64,000 nucleotides of DNA from Prorocentrum cordatum (GCA_963575745.1 CAUYUJ010003592.1:349459-413458); one strand, 5' to 3'. Positions 28,365-38,229 are shown, counted from the first letter of the stretch. Program-made: numbers and translations. The notes: generated from the letters alone by a model not told the origin.

Positions 28365-29228
28365 TTGGAGCTTTCATCCATGAAGCATGAGGGACCTCCT
28401 CCGGAACTGCGCAAGTTCAAGGGCCGCGTGGTGCTTCAGGGCAACACTGGCAGAGACGAAACTGGCTTAGCTGCCATTTTCGCTGATGCGGCGCCCAGTG
28501 CGTCACATGTGGAGGCTTCGAAGCTTTGTGGCGCTACCGCATTATTGCCACACTACGGAGGCGAACAGAGTGACGCGCCAGGCGCATACACTCAGGCCTT
28601 ACTGTCCGGAGACGGCCAGATCGACCCCGTCGACACGTGGATCGCGCTCCCCAAGTGGCGTCAGCCCGATTCCTGGGCAAAGCACAGGAACCCTGTGTGC
28701 CGACTCCGCTTAGCACTATACGATCACCCTTTAGCAGGCGTTTTCTGGGAGCGCAAATGTCGCGCATGCCTGGAGAGCGTTGGCTTCGAGCCCACCCCCG
28801 GTTGGGAGTGCGTGTGGAGGCGCAAGAAATTGGGCCTAATACTCTCCGTCTACGTGGGCGATTTCAAGCTTGAGGGCCCCGCCGCCAACCTCGAGGCCGG
28901 CTGGGACCTGATCAGCTGGAGCGGCATCGAGCTCGACCCGCCTACTCCGTACTCTCAATATCTCGGCTGTGGACAACAGGGTCAGGACGTTCCACAGAGC
29001 GTCTATGACAAGCGGGTGGCTACCATTCGACCAATGCTGCCCAAACACAGCGAGAAATATTATACATCGGCTAAAGATGTTCGCGGTGTACGACACGATA
29101 TGCTTGGCTTTACTGATCAGTGTATAGAGCGCTCGCTACCTCGAGTGTGCCTCCAAGATTGCCAGAAAGCCAGGCTCGCGCCGAAAACGCTACGACTCCC
29201 CGAGGGCTTCGCGGTCTCGATCGCCTAG
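28365..29228 (+). CDS. Giant A reverse transcriptase
   Basis: RVT_2-like order: KFKGRVVLQGN (fingers), EQSDAPGAYTQALLSGDG with the first catalytic Asp, CRLRLALYDHPLAGVFWE (copia LYGLK..W equivalent), then ILSVYVGDFKLEGP at about 28842-28880. The YVDD box has become YVGD (GGC at 28857-28859), so A's RT is dead; B keeps YVDD. SQYLGCGQQ follows, then a thumb-like end. Its function would be cDNA synthesis in particles. Confidence 0.85.
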   Translation: MELSSMKHEGPPPELRKFKGRVVLQGNTGRDETGLAAIFADAAPSASHVEASKLCGATALLPHYGGEQSDAPGAYTQALLSGDGQIDPVDTWIALPKWRQPDSWAKHRNPVCRLRLALYDHPLAGVFWERKCRACLESVGFEPTPGWECVWRRKKLGLILSVYVGDFKLEGPAANLEAGWDLISWSGIELDPPTPYSQYLGCGQQGQDVPQSVYDKRVATIRPMLPKHSEKYYTSAKDVRGVRHDMLGFTDQCIERSLPRVCLQDCQKARLAPKTLRLPEGFAVSIA

Positions 29229-29259
29229 TCCCTCTGGGTCGGTCGCGAGACCCACTGGC

Positions 29260-30429
29260 GTGCTCGACGCCCGGTACCGATCGTCCAGCCCATCTGGGTC
29301 GGTCGCGAGACCTACTGATGTGTCGCATGCTACGACAATCACTTACGACGACCTTTCCGCCGCGGAGACACCTGGCATCGAGGACACTTCCTTCACCGAG
29401 TCTGACTACTCTGATGAGGGAATCCTCGGCCAGGACGCGGCGAGCGTGTTGATGAAGATTCTCCACCAGGCACGATGTTGTCGGTTTGACTTACTGCACC
29501 CCGTGTGCATGCTAGCCAGAGAGATCACTAAGTGGAACACTGCGTGTGACAAACGCCTTCATCAGCTTATCTGCTACCTCAAGACGACTCGTACACATTG
29601 TATCCATGGATGGATCGGTGATACCCTGGACAAGGTGTCCATCATGCTCTTCACTGATGCCTCTTTCGCCGACTGCATATCTACTTCGAAGTCCACAACG
29701 GGCGTCTTCGCGGCGCTCGTTGGACCAAACACATTCTCCCCTATCAATGCCGTGTGCAAGAAACAGACGATCGTTTCACACTCCTCCACGGAGTCTGAGA
29801 TCGTCGCTCTTGACTCTGCGCTACGACTTAAGGGACTACCGCTGCTTTCTTTTTGGGAGGCCTTTGTGGAGATTACTCGAACCTGCAAGGAGAAGAATAA
29901 TTGCCTAGGTTGTTTGGGACAGGTCGCTACGGCGGTCTGTCCAGCCCTGGCCGCCAAGAAGCGGCGGCGTAAAACGCCGCCTCGCAAGGCGCCCCCTGCA
30001 AGAGGATCTTCTCCTAGCCGGAGGCAACTCCCGCTGCAGTCGGAGACATCTGCGACTCCCCAGGGGCGTACGATTTCCCATGAAGGTACACTGCTACACG
30101 TGTACCCAGAGCCCGCTCCTACGAGCAGCTCACCTTAAGTGCACCTCAAGGACAACCAGGCCGTGATCAAGATTGCCCAAAATGGACGTACAACAGCACT
30201 TCGTCATCTGCATCGAACACATCGTACCAACTTGGATTTGAGATGTGAAACATGCCGATTTGAACATGTCGAGCTCAAATATGTGTGTACTAAAGAACAG
30301 ATTGCAGACATGATGACCAAACATTTTGAGCCTAAGAGAGCAGATATTTGGAGAGATTTGTTAGAGCTGTCGCTCATCTTCCCTTCGCCCCAGTGCAGTG
30401 CCCACCTAAGAATCCTCGGGGGCCGTTGA
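29260..30429 (+). pseudogene. Giant A RNase H with internal basic insertion
   Basis: RNase H signposts: SIMLFTDASFADCISTSKST (first Asp), VSHSSTESEIVALDSALRL (Glu), then after an insertion LKDNQAVIKIAQNG (Asp) and TKEQIADMMTKHFEP. Between SFWEAFVE and DNQAV, where copia RNase H normally has about 10-20 residues, sits an insert of about 110 with CLGCLG and a strongly basic run (AAKKRRRKTPPRKAPP). A single TAA (30136-30138) breaks the frame where B has AAG. TPRKAPP-like basics could be nuclear-localising. Confidence 0.8.
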
Positions 30430-30860
30430 AAGGGCCCAGGAGGCCAGACGGTCTACCGCACGTTGCCGAGCCTCCGAAGGTCGACGGATGTGAGGATGGA
30501 TGCGAGGTGCTGCTCACTGATCGTGAGAATTGGGGCGCGCCGGGTACTCGTTGCGGCAAACAGTGTGGGACCGAAGAAGCACGAGGGACTGCATGCGTGC
30601 ATGTGCCATTACGGTGCCCCTGCCGCGGTTGGCCCCTCTCGCCAACCTCGTTCACGGGCCCGTTCGCCACATGGCAGACGCTCGAATCAGTCCCCCTCGT
30701 CTTCTCATCGTCCCACGCGCTCCAGGGCGTATGTGATCCGATCACGTCCTACTCGCAGCTGTTTTGCGACTCGAGCGAGTAAGCTTACAAGCCTTCTGCT
30801 CACTCCGCAAGTAACAACTGTTAAGAGGATCGGTTTCGCCCCGACTTCCCCCCCCACGAG

Positions 30861-31390
30861 ATGCCTGGGTCCCACCCCTTCACCTCGTTGGCTGGTCTGT
30901 CGGCGGCGACGCCCACTGGGGTCTCGAGGTCACTAATGATGATCGTGTGGGCCCCACCGTCACGCTTCAGACCGCCCGCCATCGTGGGGGCGATCAGGGT
31001 TACCACTTCCTGCAGCACCACCGCCTGGACAACAGCGCCGAGTTCCACTTGCGCGCGCCGGACGACTCCGCGCTCGTCGAGACTACCCGCGCTGCCACGC
31101 TCGACGCGACTGGGGTGGTCGGCAACAGCATGGAGCAACCCGTCGATTACAGCGACTCCATGGCTTTCGATGCCGAAGGCCATGTGCACGCTGTCGGGAT
31201 TGTTCACGCGGAGCACGGTTGTGCAGGAGGCAACCCGCAATCTCCTGACCATCTGAGAGCCGCGATCCTTGGTCAGGGCGGTTCTCGTCTGCGCCCTCCG
31301 ATGGACCTCGCCACGAACATGCTCGAGGCCGAGTGGAGGCTGATGCACGCGGACTGGTCGAAGGTCGGGCGTGCTGCGCGGAGGGGTTAA
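30861..31390 (+). pseudogene. Giant A first ORF after RNase H (X1), frameshifted
   Basis: The ATG at 30861 aligns with B's ATG at about 52124 (B: MDQASPLHLNGWTIAHDASY), so this is probably the start of the downstream reading unit. A frame change near 30935 leads into NDDRVGPTVTLQTARHRGGD and LRAPDDSALVETTRAATLDA, ending WRLMHADWSKVGRA. It shares DDRVG with B; what follows is absent in B. I recognise no family. It sits in env position but shows no signal peptide or membrane segment. Confidence 0.5.
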
Positions 31391-31633
31391 AGACCCCGAA
31401 TTACGCACATCCACTTGATCGCGCGGCAGATGTGAATTTGCCTGCGCAGCCACCCGCCATGGCCAGGACGTCCGATGCGGCGGGGCACATCGGCCACGTC
31501 GTAGAGGACCAGCTTGTCACCGACATGCGAGCCTTTCATGACATCCAGAACTGCAAGCGCTACGCCCGGAAGCTCAATACGTGGCTGACGAATCGTGACG
31601 GTTTTTGGGGGATAGGTTCGAAACCCATGACTC

Positions 31634-32263
31634 ATGACGGTGGCAACACCCTCTGATGACCCCAATGGATTGGCTGTTCTCCCGCATTTCGGCGTCCGAC
31701 AGTGGCAGCCTTACGAAGAGGGCACCGTTCGTCAGTCCGAGATTCCGACGGGAGACGAGTCTGGCGCTATTCGCGGTTCTTTGCTGGATCCGTTCGAACT
31801 GCCCCAAGCGAAATACAGTGCATTCTGTGGTGGTCGATTGGTGAAGGCTCTTCTTCCATGGAGGGGCTGGATGGGCATGGCGCAAGAGGACTTGGGTATG
31901 CTTCTCGTTCGTGCCTTCGGACTTGCAGGCCATGCGTACAAGTGGACCAACCTCTACACATATTCCAAATGGGTCATGCAGAAGCAGGGCCGAGACAGGG
32001 CCAAGAACTCCAAAAGCTACCCGGGATACGGCATTGACGAGCTCAATAGCCCGACCCGACGTGGTGAGCTCTCGGAGGCTTCCAACGGTGGCCTTGTCCG
32101 GCTCGTCGTCCCGTGCCTTAACAGGTCAGAGCGCGTGATGGGCGCCGCGTTCGAGCATCTGGCAACTATGGTCCGCGACGACATCCTGATGTGGGCGTTC
32201 TCGCACGTAGACTACAAGGAATTCTTCAAGCAGAGCGCGACACACCCATCGGCCAGGACTTGA
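31634..32263 (+). CDS. Giant A ORF X2 (unknown)
   Basis: The 209-residue frame includes LAVLPHFGVRQWQPYEEGTV, MGMAQEDLGMLLVRAFGLAG and NGGLVRLVVPCLNRSERVMG. Codon use and the mixed globular composition look like real coding, but I know no family. The segment is missing from B. It begins next to a hairpin motif (31639-31650). A frame change near 32230 links it to the next ORF. Confidence 0.5.
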   Translation: MTVATPSDDPNGLAVLPHFGVRQWQPYEEGTVRQSEIPTGDESGAIRGSLLDPFELPQAKYSAFCGGRLVKALLPWRGWMGMAQEDLGMLLVRAFGLAGHAYKWTNLYTYSKWVMQKQGRDRAKNSKSYPGYGIDELNSPTRRGELSEASNGGLVRLVVPCLNRSERVMGAAFEHLATMVRDDILMWAFSHVDYKEFFKQSATHPSART

Positions 32264-33060
32264 TCCAGTTGCCAGAAGCCGGTGGCGACACCCGCTGCGA
32301 TATGCAAACCTTGCGTTCACGCGCCGCCGCCGTGCAGGAAGAGCGTTTCGCACAGATCCTCCAGATGCAGACCGCTGCCACGCTCGAACAGCGCTTGATG
32401 ATCGCCACGATACGTCAGGCGCGAGCATTACTGTACTGCAACGATGAGGAGTCCGTGGCACAGTGGCGCAAGCTCAAAGAGGAAGTTTGGAGCTTCTGGA
32501 GCAAAGTGTTCCCGGCGTGCGTGAAGCAGAGGCACTATTGCAGGGGCCTCAACGCTCTCGTCGTCTGGAGCGCCAATGACGTCGGCTGCGTCGACAACAA
32601 CGCCCAGTGGCTGGACGTTCGACGTCATGCTGATCGGGCTCCAAACAAGACCGGACGCAACAATGACAACTACATCAGGTGCGAGTCCGGCGTCCCGGAG
32701 CACATGCCTGCACACGTGGAAGTCGACGTCTCACGGTTCATCGACGTGATGCAGTTTTTTCGATGCCTTACGGTCATGGGTCCAGGTCTGTCAAAACAGT
32801 GGGGCTTAAGTCCCAACTTCGACTACTTGACCTCTGACCTTACGCGTCACATGAAAGCCAGGGGTATCGCTGTGCTTCCCGCAGACCAGTGTATCGACTC
32901 CCACGACAGGACATCTCCGACAACTTGGCGCGCCAAACAGAACAACCACAACATGGCGATGATGACTACCCAGTTCAACGACGCAGTTTGCTACCGCAAC
33001 TTCTGCGCCGTCATCCAATCATTGCCTTTCAGCCGTATCCGTTTCGGCCACCTCTCCTGA
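32191..33060 (+). CDS. Giant A ORF X3 (unknown)
   Basis: The 289-residue frame overlaps the end of X2 and likely continues it. It contains a helical charged part (RSRAAAVQEERFAQILQMQT, AQWRKLKEEVWSFWSKVFPA), then CVKQRHYCRGLNALVVWSAN and VDVSRFIDVMQFFRCLTVMG. Cys and Trp content suggests a folded domain. A hairpin copy at 32281-32292 is read here as AGGDTR, not VATPA. No family recognised; absent from B. Confidence 0.5.
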   Translation: MGVLARRLQGILQAERDTPIGQDLIQLPEAGGDTRCDMQTLRSRAAAVQEERFAQILQMQTAATLEQRLMIATIRQARALLYCNDEESVAQWRKLKEEVWSFWSKVFPACVKQRHYCRGLNALVVWSANDVGCVDNNAQWLDVRRHADRAPNKTGRNNDNYIRCESGVPEHMPAHVEVDVSRFIDVMQFFRCLTVMGPGLSKQWGLSPNFDYLTSDLTRHMKARGIAVLPADQCIDSHDRTSPTTWRAKQNNHNMAMMTTQFNDAVCYRNFCAVIQSLPFSRIRFGHLS

Positions 33061-33404
33061 GGTCCGTGACGGACTTCCAGGCGCGCACTCAGGCCGCGGA
33101 AATATCGGCGGCCCTCGACTTCCGCAACAAGATTACCGACGAATGGAAGCGGTATTACTGTCTTACTACGCTGAAGAACCAGGCCGCTGGAGAATTGGCC
33201 CACTGCGCTTGGATGGCCTCATGCGCAAACAGCGATTTTCCACAATCCATGCCGGTGGCAACACCCGCTGGTGAGCGGGCACAGCAGCCTCGTCCCATCC
33301 CTGGCACGACAGGCGAGCCGCCACCAGCACCACCGGCACCATAATACCCAGATAACGACCCGTTCCGCCCAGCCTACGAGGAGCTGTACAATTGTCTGAT
33401 CCCG

Positions 33405-34262
33405 TTGATCGACACGTATCCGGGCATTTGGAACAGCTACGATTCCGATGACAGGGCAACGCTCAAGTCAGAGCCCCATTTCCATCCCATCGAGGTGCAC
33501 GCTCTGGCCTGGGTGGTCTACGTGCAGTTCGTGGACAAGATCGAGGCAAAGGCGGAGCGGACTACGGCCAACAGTCACCGCATCATCCAAGAGCGCGCGT
33601 TGCTCGCCTCTCACCGCGATGGGCCTCGGATCGACAACGCAGAGATCATCCAGAAGTGCAAGGCCTTTCACGCAGTGACCGCGCTTGACCGCATCGCGGC
33701 CCCGCCACCTCCACCCAGCGTTCCCCGGGGCGACTCTCCAAGAGTCCCGCCGGCTCCGCCCTTCGAGGCACCGACCTCCGAGACTGCCGAGCCCACGCCG
33801 GCCGCGAGGCCCGCTGCAGCACCACCTGCAGCTCAGCCCGCGCGCAAAGCGGCGCCCTTACCTAAGCCCAAACCTACGCCCGTCAAGCCGCCACTGCCCC
33901 CGGGTCCACCGCCGAAGGCCATGCCGGTCACGCGCTCCGTCGCGGGGCCGCCTACCCGTCCTCCACCGGATGCGGTCATCGCCACGGTCCCGGAGGCAAC
34001 TCCCGCTGACGACGCCCCTACGTCTGTTCAGCGCGTGGATAACGTGCGCGCGCTTGCCTGGACCGAGTGCTGCGAGCTCTCTTGCCACGAGGGGCCGGGT
34101 CGATTCCCCGTGTTCGACAACACGTGCGTTCCTCGTGAGTTCGAGCTCCGTGCCCAGCAACCAGACGTGACGAGCATTACCACGTGCCCCCTCCTCTTCG
34201 GGGCACACATGCACCAGGAGGCACCGAGAGCACCACTGACCAGGCTTGGGCAGCTCAGATGA
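33405..34262 (+). CDS. Giant A ORF X4 (unknown, Pro-rich C-part; conserved in B)
   Basis: The N-terminal 100 residues are helical and match B (52330-52670): AYEELYNCLIPLIDTYPGIW is coded just before the frame start, then VHALAWVVYVQFVDKIEAKA, SHRDGPRIDNAEIIQKCKAF. A long Pro/Ala-rich linker follows, then RALAWTECCELSCHEGPGRF and FDNTCVPREFELRAQQPDV, which immediately precede the Tpt1-like domain. In B the same order is one frame, so X4 and the Tpt1-like domain may be one protein. The N-terminal fold is unknown. Confidence 0.6.
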   Translation: MIDTYPGIWNSYDSDDRATLKSEPHFHPIEVHALAWVVYVQFVDKIEAKAERTTANSHRIIQERALLASHRDGPRIDNAEIIQKCKAFHAVTALDRIAAPPPPPSVPRGDSPRVPPAPPFEAPTSETAEPTPAARPAAAPPAAQPARKAAPLPKPKPTPVKPPLPPGPPPKAMPVTRSVAGPPTRPPPDAVIATVPEATPADDAPTSVQRVDNVRALAWTECCELSCHEGPGRFPVFDNTCVPREFELRAQQPDVTSITTCPLLFGAHMHQEAPRAPLTRLGQLR

Positions 34263-35361
34263 ACTACGACGATCTCGTGCTCACCCACGCACCGGATCTT
34301 GATCATTCTGGCTGCTTCCCTCAATACAATTGGATATCCCTTCCAGCCTACAACGACGCGGCGCATGGCCCCGAGCTCATTTTGATTGAGTATCTTGGTG
34401 ACGACAAGTTCATGAGCAAGGGCATCTCGACCATGCTACGCCACGCCATGCAAAGACGAAATTTCAGCATCAATCAGTTCGCTGATCGGCGCATCAATAT
34501 TTGGCGTAGGCGTTCGGGGATTGCTCGGTGGAAATACTCCAGCACTGGTGCACTTTCGAAGAGATGGTGGAATGGAAATTCCGTAACCGTGGCGACCGCA
34601 ACAATGGCCCGTCCAACGACGTTGCCAAGGCGCACTTCGAAAAGGACGGGGAGGGGTGGAACTCTTGGACCGATTACTACACGATCTTCATCCTGCGTGC
34701 TTTGCAGAAGCACATCGATCCGCAGAAGAACAGGACCTAGGTCTTCGTCAAGCCCTTACCCGCCGGGAGCGATCCCAGCTGTTTCGATTGGAGCGGCGTC
34801 CTCGCCATCCGTTGTGTGGGAGGTCACAGTTCGGTCAACGTGCGCTCACAGCCGTGGAACATGGGCTGGGAGAGCTTACAGTGGACCGACGTGAAGTACC
34901 TCCACCACAGCACGACGTTTCGGGCCTGGAGCAACATCCTGGCAAAGGGGATCGTTCCCGGCTACGAAGACAACAACTAGCGGGATAAGAAACAATATGA
35001 GGAGCCGCGCGCCGAGGCCTTTCACAGCTCGAGCAACTACGTCAAATGTGCGCAGCCCAACCCTCATACATGTGTCCTGCCTTGCAAGTTCAAGCGCTGG
35101 AAGAATGAGGTGGACATCGTGATAGATATGTACATCGCCACACAGGCCGGTTGCAGTTTTTGGCTCGGCGCTCAAGGCGGCATCATGACGGAAGATAAGG
35201 TTCCGCCCGCAGCAATCGTGGCCGTTCGTCGCTCCAAAGACGACCACGACTGCGGCAAGCAGGTGTGGCCCTTGAACACGCCACGCTGGGAGTGCCCGCC
35301 TTTGGAGCGCCGCCGCACACTTGTCAGCAATCACGACAGGAGCAAGTCACCCGGGGCTTAG
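34259..35361 (+). pseudogene. Giant A Tpt1/KptA-like RNA 2'-phosphotransferase domain
   Basis: Family order is visible over three segments: SKGISTMLRHAM (Arg 34439-34441, His 34442-34444), KHIDPQKNR, LAIRCVGGHSSVN (Arg at 34810-34812), VKYLHHSTTFRAWSNILAKG, then FKRWKNEVDIVIDM (Arg at 35095-35097) and GCSFWLGAQGGIMTED. Tpt1/KptA enzymes use an Arg-His..Arg..Arg set to remove a 2'-phosphate at RNA splice junctions with NAD+; all four are present. Breaks: a frameshift near 34530, TAG at 34738-34740 and 34978-34980, and HGT changed to HST. Partner copy: giant B 53269-54255. Confidence 0.8.
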
Positions 35362-35372
35362 GGGCCGATGTT

Positions 35373-36206
35373 ATGCCTGCCCCTGCGGACACACTCGCTC
35401 CGGCATCCTTCTCTGGCACGCACCAATCAGCGCTGGCGGCAACGCCTGCTGCGAAGGCTTTCCCAGTGGCGTACTCGCCAAAGCCAGGGCAGCAGACGCC
35501 GATTGCCCAGCTCAGTGGTTCCGAGCGACCTCTTGCTCATGAGCCTGCCTCTGCATCTTCGGCACAGCAGCCCCGCGCTGCAATGCCGGGGGCAAACCCA
35601 GCTGGCCGCTATGCAGAGCCAACAGCATCTGTTTCTTCGGCAGAAGCCTCTCCCGCACCCGATACGTCCAACGACGAGGCCATCGCCCGTGCTTTAGTCG
35701 AAACATATGACAGCACCAAATATAACCAGCAGGACAAGGATTGGCTCATCGCGATGGCGTGTTGCAGGGAGAAGCCAAGGCCCATCACAGCAGAGCTGAA
35801 GCAGAAAGATTGGAACCGTCGTCCCATCTTCACGGACGCCCGCGTTGGCGACTTCATTATCGTGAAAGATTGGGGCAAGGTCAAGTGCCACCACTACGAC
35901 AACCACTACTCCAACGGCGATCATCAGCAGAAAGCTCGCATGAGCAAGGGGCACATTTACGGACCAATAATACATCATGGCGTCTTCGAGAAGTTCTTCG
36001 CCGTGCAAGTACCCATGCTGCACTGCGGGTTGCGCTGGGTAAGTATCTGGTACTGGGACAAGCATCTGCCCCTCAAAGGCGTCGTCTACGGCTTGCCAAT
36101 TCGCACAGACACAATTCATTGTGACTATATGGATTTTGCTATGAAGGGCCCGTCGTCCTGCAACTCCCTGATCGCCGATTGCGCCCAGTCTCGTGCGCTT
36201 CCTTAA
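35373..36206 (+). CDS. Giant A ORF X5 (unknown, conserved C-terminal domain)
   Basis: Starts MPAPADTLAP eleven bases after the Tpt1-like frame stops. The first 110 residues are Ala/Pro/Ser-rich and contain two hairpin copies. The C-terminal half is conserved in B: DKDWLIAMACCREKPRPITA, GDFIIVKDWGKVKCHHYDNH, ARMSKGHIYGPIIHHGVFEK, GLRWVSIWYWDKHLPLKGVV. The pattern of aromatic and His residues suggests a folded domain, but I know no match. The ORF's end is formed by the TIR insertion at 36205. Confidence 0.6.
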   Translation: MPAPADTLAPASFSGTHQSALAATPAAKAFPVAYSPKPGQQTPIAQLSGSERPLAHEPASASSAQQPRAAMPGANPAGRYAEPTASVSSAEASPAPDTSNDEAIARALVETYDSTKYNQQDKDWLIAMACCREKPRPITAELKQKDWNRRPIFTDARVGDFIIVKDWGKVKCHHYDNHYSNGDHQQKARMSKGHIYGPIIHHGVFEKFFAVQVPMLHCGLRWVSIWYWDKHLPLKGVVYGLPIRTDTIHCDYMDFAMKGPSSCNSLIADCAQSRALP

Positions 36207-36934
36207 TGGAGGATGACGATGAAAAAAATGACCGGGTGTCGTGTTCACGCGGCGGCGCCCCGGATGATGATTAGAAAAAACCGGCCCCGGGCTGGGAAAT
36301 TATTTTTTTAATCGCCCCCCCCCCCCGCCGTCCTCGGGGGCGCGCCCCCCCCGCGGTGGAAGTTTCTTTAAGCTTCGTCACAGGGTAGCTCTGCCTGTGT
36401 GGTCGTCACAGGCGGGCGCTTTCTGTGACCCTCGCCAAAGGGGAGCGCTGCCTGCGCGGTCGTCGCAGGCGTGCGCTTTCCTTGCGCTTCGTCACAGGGG
36501 GGCGCTGGCTGCGTGGTCGTCGCAGGCGGGTGCTTTCCTTGCGCCTCGACACAGGGGGGCCCTGCTTGCACGGTCGTCGCAAAGGCGGGCCCTCTCATTC
36601 ACATTCCACACAAGGGGACGCTGCCTGTGTGGCCGTCGCAGAAGCGGGCCCTCCCCTTGTGCCTCGTCACAAGGGAGCGCTGCCTGCGTGGTCGTCACAG
36701 GCGGGTGCTTTCCTTGCGCCCCGTCACAGGGGAGCGCTGCCTGTGCGGTCGTCGCAGGCAGGTCTTTTGTTCGAGCCTCGACACGGGGAGCCCTGCTTGT
36801 GTGATCGTCGCAGAGGCGGGCCTTCTGTGACGACCGCGCAGGCGAGCCCTGCTTCTGAGCGCCCCCCCCCGATGTGGGAAACTATTTTGTAATCGCCCCC
36901 TCCTCCCTTTTTTTCTTAATCGTCATCCCGCATT
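36205..36934. mobile_element. 730-bp inverted-repeat insertion in giant A (MITE-like)
   Basis: The left end AATGGAGGATGACGATGAAA and the right end (reverse complement AATGCGGGATGACGATTAAG) form inverted repeats of about 25 bp, both followed by A runs. B has no such block: its protein runs straight across (DLPYLGMPSIY). Inside, two direct repeats, GGGAAA..ATTTT..TAATCGCCCC (36291 and 36876), flank a 57-58-bp tandem array. No transposase; target duplication unclear. Confidence 0.65.
36370..36855 (+). repeat. 57-58-bp tandem array inside the 36205 insertion
   Basis: About eight units share CTTCGTCACAGGGG, GCGCTGCCTGCGTGGTCGTC and GCAGGCGGGTGCTTTC. Frames through it encode repetitive peptides only. 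Confidence 0.85.
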
Positions 36935-36939
36935 GCTTT

Positions 36940-38186
36940 GGTGCCCCTTCTCTTCAGCGGGCGCGCATTCCACGGGCACCGCCTCGAGACGCCGCTCCTC
37001 GGACCACGCGGACCACTGAGGAGCCGGTGGCAACGCCCGCTGACGACCACATGCAAGCCGACAAGGACAATCAGCAGGGCGCGACGGTTGATGTCAGCGC
37101 TTGCGCCGAGAGTTCGACCATCATCGTCGACCTTTCTGAGGTTCTGGTCAGCGACGAGCAGAGGGCCGCAAATGAAACTATGGAGGCTGAGATGGCGGCC
37201 GGGATCCAGGCGGATCAGGACTCCGGCACCTCGCTCGTTGAATGCGTCATTGACCTTCCAGAACGGGTCACTGACCAGCCGGACTATCGCCTGGACGAGA
37301 GCAATAGCTGGACGGCCCACTCAGATACGCATTTTGTGTATTACTGGACTTCGGCACCATTGATGGAGTCGCCGTCGTTCAAGCTCGAACAGGTGATCGA
37401 GATTCACGGCGGCCCCAATCATGCCGTGCAGGACAAGTTCGAGTCATGCTTGATCTGAGTTCAGTTCCGTTTCGGGGCTGAGAACGACATGCACAATATT
37501 TATTATGACCACACTACCACGTGGGCACGCGATCTCCCCGCATGTACGCAGAGCATTTTTTCAAGATGCTGCCTCAGTTCCTCGACTCCGAGTCTGTGCA
37601 GGGAACTACGACGGGGATATTCCAGTGGGCCGCCAAGGTGTACCAGCACTCTCTGCTGGAAGGCATCCAAGAGTTGACCGAGTTTAACAAGGTCTCCATC
37701 AATGCTCATCATCTTGCCCATGCTGCACTTCGCTCGTTTTTTATATATAAAAACTGCGAACACCGACGCGGATCCCCAGGATTCCCGCCATGGGAAGAGC
37801 CGGTGGCAACACCTGCTGCGCCTGGCCAGGACGAGTCAGGTGCCGCCGAGCCCGAAGCTCCCGTCGAGGTATCCCAGGACCCAAGCAGTGTTGCTTCGGC
37901 AGCACCGGATCAGGAGACGATGGTTAAGGTCCTGGCACAGCAGCAGCAGCTTGACCGCAACGAGGGTGACAACGAGAGTACCCTCCAGGCCGAGACTACG
38001 CGCATCCGCGCGGAGTTGGCCAAGACTTGCGGGACCTTAGATGTTTCAGATGACGGACCGACCGAATGCGCCGGAGTGCCCGGTGATCGACTGTCGCTCA
38101 CTGAGATCGAGGGGATCGGTCGATCGGTCGCTTCTCGTGCCACCGCTGAGCTCAATCGAGATGCGATGAACCCTTCTGAGTCATGA
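36940..38186 (+). pseudogene. Giant A ORF X6 (unknown, conserved in B)
   Basis: Resumes after the insertion as FGAPSLQRARIPRAPP and matches B 54940-56225 in order: acidic middle (VSDEQRAANETMEAEMAAGI, VTDQPDYRLDESNSW), then SFKLEQVIEIHGGPNHAV and, after a TGA at 37456-37458, HTTTWARDLPACTQ. Then GTTTGIFQWAAKVYQHSLLE, a VATPAAPGQDES linker and a charged helical end (LAQQQQLDRNEGDNESTLQAE, IEGIGRSVASRATAEL). In B it reads further before stopping. No family recognised. Confidence 0.55.
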
Positions 38187-38229
38187 CCTCGCTTCTCAAG
38201 CCGGTGGCAAAACCCGCTGGGGAACTCTT

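Noticed and set aside
30861-34262. env-like glycoprotein after RNase H
   Set aside because: Position fits, but I see no signal peptide, transmembrane segment or furin-type site in X1-X4; the region encodes soluble, Pro-rich or Tpt1-like sequence.
36388-36892. Cys/Arg/Gly-rich repeat protein over the 57-bp array
   Set aside because: The frames follow the tandem DNA repeat inside a non-coding inverted-repeat insertion that giant B lacks.
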